64,000 nt of DNA, taken from NCBI GenBank assembly GCA_963826795.1, contig CAWGYT010000015.1, positions 62,001 to 126,000 on the forward strand, read 5' to 3'. The position numbers and the translations under genes were made by a program. Each line of letters starts with the position of its first letter. Position 1 is the stretch's first letter. The notes beneath the pieces are model-generated. The model was given only the letters and a program-made list of their open reading frames with translations. It was not told the origin of the DNA and did no database searches. The DNA is from CAWGYT01 sp963826795 (GTDB lineage Bacteria; Planctomycetota; Planctomycetia; Pirellulales; Pirellulaceae). Positions 9,090 through 17,172 of the stretch are shown here, piece by piece.

Positions 9090-10820
9090 ATGTCGAAGAA
9101 CAGTCCGCCTGCAGGACCTTCCTATATCACGCTACTGGCAGCGATTGCCGTTCTTGTCAGCCAACATGCGAACGCGTTGAGTCAGACGCCGACGACAAGA
9201 ATTGCCCGCCCTGTTCGATCCGTCAAAGCGGTCAGTCACGTGGCCTGTGGCTGCGGAAAGTGGACGTGTGCGGTGTGTCAGGGCGGATGCGATTGCGACG
9301 TGATGCCTGAGAGCCAGCTGTTTCCCTCGCAGCCGTCAACGGCCACGCCCATGCCGGAGTGGCAGCCGTCGCGGGACAACTTGCAGTTTCCCCCGCCGGA
9401 GTCCTCGCTTACGACGCCGTCGGTGCCGTCCGACACGACAACGCCCTCGTTCGCGACGCCATCTCCCTCCGCGGCCCCTCAGCTTGCGTTTTCGCAGCAG
9501 GCGTCTGCCACCGGCGGTACGAGCTATTCCGTCCCCAACATGATCGGTCCGTTCTTCGGTGCCAGCGGTGGGACGTCCATCATTACGAATGTCGTCCCCA
9601 CGCAACTTGTGGCGCAGGGCTTCCTCATCAACGGGGGTTCCCCGCCCACGAATACTGCATTGGTATTCGAGGTCGGAACGGACACGGTTCCGAACGACCT
9701 TTTCACATCGGGCCCCGGTACGATCGTCGGTGGCAACATTGTGTTTCCGATCGCTGAGCCCGTCCCGCCGAGCGACGCGCCGACGTCACCAGGACCGTCC
9801 TACGTCTACGACGGCGGCGAGGCGACTCCCGTCAATGGCGGCACGGTTTTCGACGATGGAGACGACTGGCGAATCAATTACAGTTTCAGCGAGACGGTGG
9901 AGATCCTCATCCCGACCTCAAGCTCCTTGGTCGTCGGGAAAATCCGGATTGCCGAGAACACGAGTCCGATTCCCCAGGACCGACTGTTCCTGGACTTCAG
10001 CATGTTTGACAACGTGCCATTGTTTCCGGGCGGCGTGACTGTCAACCGGTTTAGTCCCGGTTTTGAAAAGACGTTCTGGGATCGTCAAGCCTCGTTCGAA
10101 ATGCGGTTCCCGTTCGCCTTGACGCTGAACAGCAACGTGATGTTGGATGCGCCCGACATGGGCCATGCGGAATTTGGCAACTTGTACATGGTCACGAAAT
10201 TCCTGCTCTGGGAAAACGGCCGGACCGCGATTTCGGCGGGCGGCGTGCTGTCGCTACCCACGGCGGATGACCTGAGCTTCTACTTCCAAGACGCCGAGGG
10301 GCTCAAGGAATTGGTGCACGTGAACAACCAAGCGGTGCACTTGTTGCCGTTCATCGGCTGGGCGCATGTCCGCGATCGTTTCTTCGCCCAGGGTTTCCTG
10401 CAACTGGACGTCGACCTGAATGGCAATCCCGTCGCAGTCAACTTGGACGGCAGATCAGGATTGACCTCAGCCGGCGTGATTCAGGATCCGACGTTCCTGG
10501 ATCTCAACTTTTCATTCGGCTATTGGCTGGCCCGAAATCCGCGCGGGATCGGCAAGCACAGCGGGCTGACGGGAATCGCGCCGATGGCGGAACTCCACTT
10601 CAACCGGTCGCTACAGTCCGCGGACTTTATCCGGCTGGGAGACATCTATCGAATCGGACAGGGCAAGAACGACATTCAGAACGTCGCGGGCGTGGCTGGG
10701 CTGGCGATGCAGTTCGCCTCGGGATCGACGCTGACCGTCGGCTATACGACGCTGATCGGCAACGGCAGCGACCAGCAATTTGACGGCGAACTTCGTGCCT
10801 TCTGGAATCGCTTCTTCTAA
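9090..10820 (+). CDS. Exported planctomycete outer-membrane-like protein
   Basis: Predicted exported protein of 576 aa. The ATG at 9090 gives a signal peptide (hydrophobic SYITLLAAIAVLVSQHANA) and I prefer it to the longer open frame from 8910. After the signal there is a Cys-rich patch (CGCGKWTCAVCQGGCDCD), a Pro/Ser/Thr linker rich in Gln, and from about residue 175 a long region of alternating hydrophobic residues with aromatic strand ends (FEKTFWDRQASFEMRFPF, MVTKFLLWENGRTAISAGG). The end is NRFF, with the terminal Phe typical of outer-membrane beta barrels. Similar proteins are frequent in Pirellulales genomes and have no assigned function. A porin or surface role is inference. Confidence 0.75.
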   Translation: MSKNSPPAGPSYITLLAAIAVLVSQHANALSQTPTTRIARPVRSVKAVSHVACGCGKWTCAVCQGGCDCDVMPESQLFPSQPSTATPMPEWQPSRDNLQFPPPESSLTTPSVPSDTTTPSFATPSPSAAPQLAFSQQASATGGTSYSVPNMIGPFFGASGGTSIITNVVPTQLVAQGFLINGGSPPTNTALVFEVGTDTVPNDLFTSGPGTIVGGNIVFPIAEPVPPSDAPTSPGPSYVYDGGEATPVNGGTVFDDGDDWRINYSFSETVEILIPTSSSLVVGKIRIAENTSPIPQDRLFLDFSMFDNVPLFPGGVTVNRFSPGFEKTFWDRQASFEMRFPFALTLNSNVMLDAPDMGHAEFGNLYMVTKFLLWENGRTAISAGGVLSLPTADDLSFYFQDAEGLKELVHVNNQAVHLLPFIGWAHVRDRFFAQGFLQLDVDLNGNPVAVNLDGRSGLTSAGVIQDPTFLDLNFSFGYWLARNPRGIGKHSGLTGIAPMAELHFNRSLQSADFIRLGDIYRIGQGKNDIQNVAGVAGLAMQFASGSTLTVGYTTLIGNGSDQQFDGELRAFWNRFF

Positions 10821-10914
10821 GCGAACCGGGCGGCACAGGTGGCCTGTGGATTCGTGGCGGATCCGTTCCGAGGTTTCGCATCTGAAGCGATGGTCCACCG
10901 GGTTCCGGGCCACG

Positions 10915-11301
10915 TCACCCACCGATGATGACCGTGGGGGCACCCATCACGATCATGCCTCCGTGAGCCGTCTGGTCCATGAAGCGAGCGGCGGGCATGC
11001 CCCCGATCTTGACGGTCATCGAGCCCATCGCAATCGTGTCCGGAGGGCCGACGCAGGTCACAATATCCCCGACGTGCGCGGCGGGCATGAAGCAGATCAT
11101 GACCGTCGGACAGCCCATCGCGATGGGTCCGCCCACATGGGGCTTGACCACATCGACAAGCGGACAGAGGTGGGGATCGGCCAGCCGCGCGGCGAACTTC
11201 GGACCTGCGGGCGGCATCGCGGCCTGGAAGGCGGCCGCCGCCGCTTCCTTGGCAATTTCCTCCGGTGTCGGCTCTTTGGCCACGGCGGGCGCTCCCTTCA
11301 A
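10915..11301 (-). CDS. PAAR-domain protein (type VI spike tip)
   Basis: A 128-aa protein. Residues about 45-128 show the PAAR pattern: repeated GxPxVxIxxMPAAxxGD-type turns (MGCPTVMICFMPAAHVGD, MGSMTVKIGGMPAARFMD) with His and Cys residues that could hold the metal at the tip (DPHLCPLVD, HVG, TAHGG). PAAR proteins sharpen the VgrG spike of type VI secretion systems and related contractile injection machines. The N-terminal 40 residues are Ala/Glu-rich. It lies 140 bases downstream of, and on the same strand as, the sheath-protein gene at 11442, so the two probably share a transcript. No VgrG or Hcp gene is seen in the window. Confidence 0.85.
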   Translation of the reverse strand: MKGAPAVAKEPTPEEIAKEAAAAAFQAAMPPAGPKFAARLADPHLCPLVDVVKPHVGGPIAMGCPTVMICFMPAAHVGDIVTCVGPPDTIAMGSMTVKIGGMPAARFMDQTAHGGMIVMGAPTVIIGG

Positions 11302-11441
11302 ACAAAGCCAAAATCAACCCCTCTTCCCAACCGTCACTCACGTTATCTGCCCGAGCTGCCCGGCCGTTGCGTGAATTCCCGCCAAAAATCGCCGCCGACA
11401 ATCCACGACTCAAGGCAAATCCCCCGCGCCAGCCCGTCGCG

Positions 11442-13043
11442 TTAGCGGCGATTCATCCCGGCCAACGCGGGCGAGACCGCCGAGACACTCCGCCAGCCCG
11501 ACAAGTCAATTTGATCGGTGTTGAGGACCGTCAACACGGGCATTAGCCCCAACTCGAGGATCTGCGCCGCCGCCTGGTCCGAGATTGGCACCTCCGTGCC
11601 GGGATGCAGTTGCTCCGTCCCGTCCGCGTCACGGTGGATATAGAGCGGCCGACGGTCGATTCGTCGGTGAAGCTGTGGATCGCCGCCCGACTCGCTTTCC
11701 TGCGAGGCTTCGGCCAGCAGACACGCTGCCAGATAGGCGGAGTTGCCCCACAAGAGCCGGCTTGCGTCGCCCTCGCCCGAAAGCTCCTCGAATGGAAAGC
11801 TCTTGATGGGATTGCTCTCCAGACCGTAGGGGACGCGGAGCAGGAACCGGGGCAGCAGCAGGGCCAGATGCGACGCCTCGGGTAAGTGGCGCAACGTGGC
11901 CCAAGCCTCGGCCAGATCCGTCTCCAGCTGAGGCCGCCACTGCGACGCGGATGACAATTCCGCGAACGACCCGGCCCCGAACAGGTACGGACTTGCCGCG
12001 GCCAAGACCGGGACTCCGGCGCGGGATGCGACCTTGCTTAGCAGCCCAGCCACAAACAGGTCGACTCGTGACCATCCGAACGTGAAGTCGGCGACCACCA
12101 CGTTCCAAGTTTCCCCCCCGCGCGTCCCGCCCGCCTGCTCGACCAACAGCTGATGAAGCCGACTCTGCTCAAGACTGGACGCGGAACCAAAATCGGCGGC
12201 CAGTTCGGCAAGCGACAGGTCGAGCACATACAGCTTGAGATCGCCACCGGTTCGGAGGCGTTTCACCAGGAAGTCCAGGCTGCGCCAGCCCGCTTCAAGC
12301 TCCTGAAGTGCGTCCGAATGCAGCACAACCTGCATGAAGTGCTCCGCCACTCGATCAACACAAGCAATCAAGTCCGCTTGGTCGCTCGCTGGACGCTCGA
12401 CGCGCAGCGGCGCCACGGATTGTCGGATCAACTCGCGCAAGTCACGCGCCAGCGGCGGGCCGGCGTGCTCGGGACCTTGGACTTCCGTTTGCCGAATCGC
12501 CTGATCCAATAGGTCACCGGCCGACTCGTTTGTGGCTGGCTGCCCGTCGGGTTGCGGCGCTGGCATGGGCGCCGACTGGCGAGGCAACGCCGGTTCCGCA
12601 CCCGGCCCCCCGCGAGAAAGCAACCCCCACGCCCGCACTTCGGCAGCGGCCTTGTCAAATGTGGCCGGGCTTTGGAGTTTCTCTCGCAAACTCCTCAGCT
12701 CAAGAAACAAACGACAATGCCGAAAGAGCGCGTCGGGATGGAAGTCCGCCAGACTTCGAAAGGTCAAGTTCAGCGGCGAGCCGTCTTGATCCGCCGTGCC
12801 CAGCTCGCAGTGCACGCCCATCTTCGCCATCACCTGGTCGAAGTTGTCGCGATTCACCTCGACCGGCCGTCGATCCGCGATCGACTGCGGCGCGGTCTCG
12901 ATCGCCCTCTGTCCGCGACCCGAGAAATCCCGAATTACCAGGATCCGAAAGGCTCGTTCACCCGCAACCCGTGCCTCGGAGGGTTCCGAAACCGTGGTTC
13001 GTAAACGGATGGATCCGAGCGATAGTTCTTCGTCTTTTGCCAT
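11442..13043 (-). CDS. Fused TssB-TssC-like type VI sheath protein
   Basis: A 533-aa protein starting with MAKDEELSLGSIRL. Residues about 20-130 resemble the small sheath subunit TssB: FRILVIRDFSG, RRPVEVNRDNFDQVMAKM, then LTFRSLADFHPDALF. A Pro/Ala/Gln-rich linker (about 145-190) follows. Residues about 200-520 resemble the large subunit TssC: the LDFLVKRLRTGGDLKLYVLD region, WNVVVADFTFG, the segment beginning ALLLPRFLLRVPYG, and SRLLWGNSAYLAA. In most systems these are two proteins that build the contractile sheath; here they are in one chain. Divergent from the FHA gene at 13398 and upstream of the PAAR gene. Assignment to a sheath family is strong; function as an active secretion system is uncertain because other core genes are outside the window. 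Confidence 0.85.
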   Translation of the reverse strand: MAKDEELSLGSIRLRTTVSEPSEARVAGERAFRILVIRDFSGRGQRAIETAPQSIADRRPVEVNRDNFDQVMAKMGVHCELGTADQDGSPLNLTFRSLADFHPDALFRHCRLFLELRSLREKLQSPATFDKAAAEVRAWGLLSRGGPGAEPALPRQSAPMPAPQPDGQPATNESAGDLLDQAIRQTEVQGPEHAGPPLARDLRELIRQSVAPLRVERPASDQADLIACVDRVAEHFMQVVLHSDALQELEAGWRSLDFLVKRLRTGGDLKLYVLDLSLAELAADFGSASSLEQSRLHQLLVEQAGGTRGGETWNVVVADFTFGWSRVDLFVAGLLSKVASRAGVPVLAAASPYLFGAGSFAELSSASQWRPQLETDLAEAWATLRHLPEASHLALLLPRFLLRVPYGLESNPIKSFPFEELSGEGDASRLLWGNSAYLAACLLAEASQESESGGDPQLHRRIDRRPLYIHRDADGTEQLHPGTEVPISDQAAAQILELGLMPVLTVLNTDQIDLSGWRSVSAVSPALAGMNRR

Positions 13044-13397
13044 GACGCCAACTCCTCTCCTCCGGGATCATCGCGTCACGCCTGCCAGAAAGCACGCTCC
13101 CGGCGACAACGCGGCGGCACGACAATCCTAATCGTTCTTCCGCTTGACAGCAACGATTTCCCAACCGGGCATGACGCCTGGCTCGTGCCCGCCTCGCGGA
13201 CGATCGCGATCGCTGCCGCTTTTCAGCGTCGTTCCGAAATGTCACAATAAGCGGGACTCATGCTGGAAATCGCGCGGTCGAATCCTCGAAGTACGTCGTT
13301 AGTTAATTCCCGAGCATAAGTTGGCCTTGCTGGAAGCGGCTCGGCTGGAAGCGGCTTGGCTGGAAGCGGACGGACCGACCTTTCTCGTCGACGGAAA
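13044..13397. promoter_or_regulatory. Divergent intergenic region of the type VI island
   Basis: A 354-base region between the divergent sheath and FHA genes. It must hold both promoters. The only structure I see is a 15-bp direct repeat near the FHA gene (separate entry at 13329-13370). No operator or RNA element was recognised elsewhere in it. Confidence 0.35.
13329..13370. repeat. 15-bp direct repeat, about 2.8 copies
   Basis: The unit GCTGGAAGCGGCTTG is repeated nearly three times, with one C/T difference, ending about 27 bases before the ATG of the FHA gene. It could be a regulator-binding array or simple slippage; the sequence alone does not decide. Confidence 0.7.
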
Positions 13398-14462
13398 ATG
13401 AACATGCATTTTGTCATTGAAGTCGTGGACGGTCCGAGCCAAGGCAAAAGGTCTTGGCTTCTGAAAGGTCAGGTGCTGTGCTTCGGTCGAACCCACCTGG
13501 CCGATGTCGCGTTTCCAGATGACCCCAGCATGTCATCTCGACACTTTCTGATATCTGCCGAGTCCTCCGGCTGTCGGCTCGAAGATCTCGATAGCACGAA
13601 CGGAACGTCCCTTAACGGTCAGTTTGTCGCTCGGGCCCAGCTGGGCGATGGCGACCACATTAAAGCGGGCGAAACCAGTTTCGTGATCCACCACGCAGGC
13701 GGATCCACCGACACCACGGCACCGGTCGGCGTCTCCGCGCAACGGGGCGAGGCGGGAGGATCGACGGCCACACAGATCGAAACAAGTCCGCAGATCGTCT
13801 TGGATCGCTCACGCGGGAAGTCATCGCCGCTGCCCGCAATGGGTGCCTCGTTCACGCATGAGCTGACAAGTTCCGGCCTGGACTTGTTGCGCGGCGCGAT
13901 GTTCAACGCGCCCGGCGAGTCGACTTGCCCCTCGCAATTGATCAGCCAATTCGGGCGCCGATTCGCCGTGTACTGGATCGCCGATTTGAATAAAGCCGGC
14001 GTGCCGGTCCCGGCCGACTGGACCTCCGCCGAACCTCTCTTTGATTGGCTGCCGGCCGACGTCGCCCGCACGAACTCGCCGTTGATCCTGCCCCCCAGTC
14101 CCAGTGCCAAGCTGTCCGAGCTGATCGATCAACTCTGGGACGAAGATGCGCTGGTCGCATTCCTAGCCGAATCCGAAACACCGGAAATCGTCACGCATCT
14201 GAAGGCATCACTCCATTTCAATTTGACGGGCCAGGTTGTCCCGACGGAAGAACAGCGAGGGATGCTCGGGCTTTGCTGGCCAAGCGTCTTATCGCCGCTT
14301 CTGTCATTTGGTAAACCGGCGTTCATGGCCAAGTTTCTTAACCCCTTTGCCGGAGTTCTGGTGGAAGTGCCTGACTTTCCGTCCACCTGGCAACTGTTCG
14401 CGCCGCGAGAAAAGCCTCTGCCCATGGAAGAATTAGGGTTTCGAAAATCCGAGCATGGTTAA
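13398..14462 (+). CDS. FHA-domain protein with DUF4123-like C-terminus
   Basis: A 354-aa protein. I chose the ATG at 13398 (GGAAAATG context). Residues about 3-95 form a forkhead-associated domain with the usual phosphothreonine-binding residues: GRTHLADV, SSRH, then DLDSTNGTSLNG. FHA proteins in type VI clusters take part in threonine-phosphorylation control or assembly. After a Ser/Thr linker, residues about 195-325 resemble DUF4123, a family of effector-loading adaptors (Tap/TEC): YWIADLNKAGVP at the start, the acidic PLFDWLPADVA segment, and a Trp/Pro-containing C-terminal part (LCWPSVLSPLLSF). If right, this joins a regulatory reader to an effector chaperone in one chain. The DUF4123 call is by pattern only. 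The last 8 bases overlap the next gene. Confidence 0.75.
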   Translation: MNMHFVIEVVDGPSQGKRSWLLKGQVLCFGRTHLADVAFPDDPSMSSRHFLISAESSGCRLEDLDSTNGTSLNGQFVARAQLGDGDHIKAGETSFVIHHAGGSTDTTAPVGVSAQRGEAGGSTATQIETSPQIVLDRSRGKSSPLPAMGASFTHELTSSGLDLLRGAMFNAPGESTCPSQLISQFGRRFAVYWIADLNKAGVPVPADWTSAEPLFDWLPADVARTNSPLILPPSPSAKLSELIDQLWDEDALVAFLAESETPEIVTHLKASLHFNLTGQVVPTEEQRGMLGLCWPSVLSPLLSFGKPAFMAKFLNPFAGVLVEVPDFPSTWQLFAPREKPLPMEELGFRKSEHG

Positions 14463-15447
14463 TCCAGACCCCAACGATCCGCGCGGACCGATTCAGCGCC
14501 GCTCGCTCATCAATCAATTCCACCCGCAACAATCGCGCCGAGTCCCCGACAGTTTCCCCCCGCGTGCCGACAAACGCTCAACGATTTACTCTCGGCACGG
14601 CGTGTGTGCTTGCTGCGGCTGCGCCCTGACGTTCACACAGCACACGCGCGGCGACGTTTGCGACGATCACCGTTGCCGCCATTGGGCCGTACGTCGCCGC
14701 ATCAACGAGGATCATCGCCGTCGGGAAAAGGCTCGTCGCGATGTCTCCGCCCAAGTCGTCCAACGTCTGATCGGGCCAACCGCCGCCCATGCGACGGTCG
14801 AGCCACGAGCACTCCCGATCCCCCTCAATCCGCGTCGAATCACGAATCTGCCCACAAGACGCTGGCGGTTGTTTCGAGACTGGCTGAACGAGCTGATCAG
14901 CCGCGCGGCCGCGCAAGCCTATCAGTCGTCCACCGAGACCAGCGAATCCGAGGCCCCAGCGACAGGCGACGGAGAGGACTTACGTTTGTCGATCATCGGT
15001 CAAACGTGCGCCACGTGCCGAGGGCAATGTTGCTTGGGGGGAGGCCGTAACTTCGCGTATCTGGATGTCGAGACGATGGTGGGCCTGCTACGCCACCATC
15101 GCGACCTGCGGCCGCGGGATGTCCTCGCAACGTATCTCGCGTTGATGGGTCCTCGAACCTACCAGGATTCTTGCGTCTACCACACGGAATCAGGCTGTCG
15201 GCTCCCCCGCGAGATGCGTTCCTCCACCTGCAACAACTTCCTCTGTTCCGATCTGCAGGAAGTCCTGAAAGGCTTGCGCTACGGAGACTTTACCCCGACC
15301 TTTATCGTCGCCGTCGAGGAGACGCAGGCCGTCCGCGCCGCGCGCGTCGATCTCTCAGGCGGCGAAAGTTGGGACCTCGAGACCTCCCCCGGGCCCATCG
15401 CGCCGCCGACGCGGGACGACCCACCACAGCCGACGCCGCGCGATTAG
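14455..15447 (+). CDS. Cys-cluster protein, YkgJ-like, in the type VI island
   Basis: A 330-aa protein. Its ATG lies inside the last codons of the FHA gene (8-base overlap), so translation is probably coupled. Two Cys-rich metal sites are visible. The first is at residues 51-74 (CACCGC, then CDDHRCRHW). The second begins at C185 (CATCRGQCC) and continues with CVYHTESGC and CNNFLC, a spacing that resembles the YkgJ/zinc- or iron-chelating cluster family. The middle (about 75-150) is Arg-rich and probably helical. Position and coupling suggest it works with the FHA/DUF4123 protein, perhaps as a metal-bound adaptor or modifier, but no biochemical role can be read from the sequence. The C-terminus is Pro-rich. 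Confidence 0.7.
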   Translation: MVNPDPNDPRGPIQRRSLINQFHPQQSRRVPDSFPPRADKRSTIYSRHGVCACCGCALTFTQHTRGDVCDDHRCRHWAVRRRINEDHRRREKARRDVSAQVVQRLIGPTAAHATVEPRALPIPLNPRRITNLPTRRWRLFRDWLNELISRAAAQAYQSSTETSESEAPATGDGEDLRLSIIGQTCATCRGQCCLGGGRNFAYLDVETMVGLLRHHRDLRPRDVLATYLALMGPRTYQDSCVYHTESGCRLPREMRSSTCNNFLCSDLQEVLKGLRYGDFTPTFIVAVEETQAVRAARVDLSGGESWDLETSPGPIAPPTRDDPPQPTPRD

Positions 15448-15592
15448 CGAGCGCCTCGTCGCCGCATGGAATGTGAAGGCTCTCATGAGCCAGGTCCCTC
15501 CACAGATGGGTCGCCGGGTCGCATCGATTTGGCCCGCCGGGCAGACCGCGCTGTCGACCAGGGGGTCCGGTTCGGCCAGCAATTGATCGCGG

Positions 15593-15769
15593 ATGAAACG
15601 GGCGGAGAGCGCGGCCGACATCGTGGGGACGGTTGGGGATGTCGCTCAATCCGCGGACAGCCTGGCGGAAGCGACGATCGGTGGAACCGTCGAATCCATC
15701 AGTGATGCATTGGGCCTGGCGGACGGCGAATGGATTGCACATATGGATTGGACATCCACTTTCGAGTGA
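15593..15769 (+). CDS. Possible small or truncated protein of the type VI island
   Basis: A 58-codon open frame with ATG start, in phase from 15593 to a TGA at 15767. The middle part is a plausible amphipathic Ala/Gly/Ser helix (SAADIVGTVGDVAQSADSL) followed by LGLADGEWIAHMDW. This composition is like the N-terminal parts of some secreted or Rhs/PAAR-associated proteins, so it may be the broken start of an effector, but I do not recognise a family. No strong ribosome-binding site was seen. It lies between the Cys-cluster gene and the Tm-1-like gene. Confidence 0.3.
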   Translation: MKRAESAADIVGTVGDVAQSADSLAEATIGGTVESISDALGLADGEWIAHMDWTSTFE

Positions 15770-15873
15770 GCGAGAATCGACCCCCAGGACAAGGCGACAA
15801 CGCCACTCAGCTGACTCCGATGGCGGTACGACGGCCGAGCAGCATCAAGTGGCAGACACCGAGGGGCGTATTG

Positions 15874-17085
15874 ATGACACGATCGGTCTACGCGGTGGCC
15901 ACCATGGACACGAAAGGCGCCGAGCTGGCTTACGTCGCAGACTGTCTGCGAGCGGCCGGAGTCGCGGTCAAGACCGTCGACGTCGGCACGCTAACGGCCC
16001 CGACCGTCGCGCCCGACATCACGCGTGAACAGGTCGCGGAAAAAGCGGCGCCGCTGCACGCCGCGGATCGTGGCGAGGCGGTCACGAGAATGGGCGAGGC
16101 CCTACGCCGTTTTTTGCGAGCGGAGTGCCAGGCGGGTCGCGTGGCGGGCGTCATGGGGATCGGCGGCAGCGGAGGAACGGCGCTGGTCACGGCGGCGCTC
16201 CGGGGGCTGGAGATCGGACTGCCCAAGTTGATGGTATCCACGGTGGCCAGCGGCAACACCGAGCCCTACGTCGATTGCCACGATATCCTGCTGATGCCTT
16301 CGGTCGTTGACGTGGCGGGATTGAACGCGGTCTCCCGGCGGATCTTGGCCAATGCCGCCCACGCGATGGCGGGGATGGTCACTCATGCCATTCCGCCCAC
16401 GGACAAACGTCCGACGATTGGCATGACGATGTTCGGCGTCACAACGCCCTGTGTGACCGCGGTCCGAACCATGCTGGAAGCTCAAGGCAATCACTGCCTC
16501 GTCTTTCACGCAACGGGCACCGGCGGGCGGGCCATGGAACAACTGGTTGATTCCGGATTGATTCAGGGTGTACTGGATATCACCACGACCGAAGTGGCCG
16601 ACGAGGTCGTGGGTGGCGTCTTCCCCGCGGGCCCGCGTCGCTTCGAAACGATGCTCAAGCGACAAATCCCCTTGGTGCTCAGCTTGGGAGCACTCGACAT
16701 GGTCAACTTTGGTGCGCGAGAAACGGTACCCGAGCGTTTTCGGCAGCGAGTGCTTCATGTCCACAACGCCCAAGTCACCCTGATGCGAACCTCGCCCCAG
16801 GAGAATCGCGAGTTTGCACGTTGGATCGCTGCCAAACTCAATTCATCCGCAGGGCCTTGGGTCCTCCTAATTCCCGAAGGCGGCGTCTCGACTCTGGACG
16901 CACCCGGTCAACCGTTCTACGACCCGGAAGCCGACGCGGCGCTGTTCGATGAATTGGAGCTCCGCCTGGAGCAATCCCTACGGCAACGGATCACGCGGCT
17001 GCCCTTTCACATCAACGACGCGCCGTTCGCATCGGCTTTGGTCGAAGCCTTCCAGGTCCTCACGCAGCAATCGGCGCGGCGGTAG
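15874..17085 (+). CDS. Tm-1-like ATP-binding protein (UPF0261)
   Basis: A 403-aa cytoplasmic protein of the UPF0261/Tm-1-like family. The start at 15874 (MTRSVYAVATMDTKGAE) follows GAGGGGCG and matches the family's usual N-terminus; the frame upstream to 15730 is not family-like. Recognisable segments: ATMDTKGAELAYV, VMGIGGSGGTALVTAALR with a Gly-rich nucleotide loop, KLMVSTVASGNTEPYVD, GMTMFGVTTPCV, FHATGTGGRAMEQLV and LIPEGGVSTLD. In plants and fungi this domain is fused to a TIM-barrel domain of the same type as the next gene, so the pair probably acts together. In tomato the fused protein inhibits tobamovirus replication; the bacterial role is not established. Confidence 0.9.
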   Translation: MTRSVYAVATMDTKGAELAYVADCLRAAGVAVKTVDVGTLTAPTVAPDITREQVAEKAAPLHAADRGEAVTRMGEALRRFLRAECQAGRVAGVMGIGGSGGTALVTAALRGLEIGLPKLMVSTVASGNTEPYVDCHDILLMPSVVDVAGLNAVSRRILANAAHAMAGMVTHAIPPTDKRPTIGMTMFGVTTPCVTAVRTMLEAQGNHCLVFHATGTGGRAMEQLVDSGLIQGVLDITTTEVADEVVGGVFPAGPRRFETMLKRQIPLVLSLGALDMVNFGARETVPERFRQRVLHVHNAQVTLMRTSPQENREFARWIAAKLNSSAGPWVLLIPEGGVSTLDAPGQPFYDPEADAALFDELELRLEQSLRQRITRLPFHINDAPFASALVEAFQVLTQQSARR

Positions 17086-17104
17086 AGGTTGCAGGAAACA
17101 CGGC

Positions 17105-17140
17105 AACGAAACGAAACGAAACGAGAACGGAACGGAACGA
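17105..17140. repeat. AACGA/AACGG pentamer repeat
   Basis: Four copies of AACGA, a G, then AACGG twice and AACGA, in the short gap between the Tm-1-like gene and the TIM-barrel gene. It ends about 33 bases before the next ATG. It looks like a microsatellite and could vary in length. Confidence 0.7.
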
Positions 17141-17172
17141 TACCAGCAACCACTTCTTCCGGAGCGTGGCAC

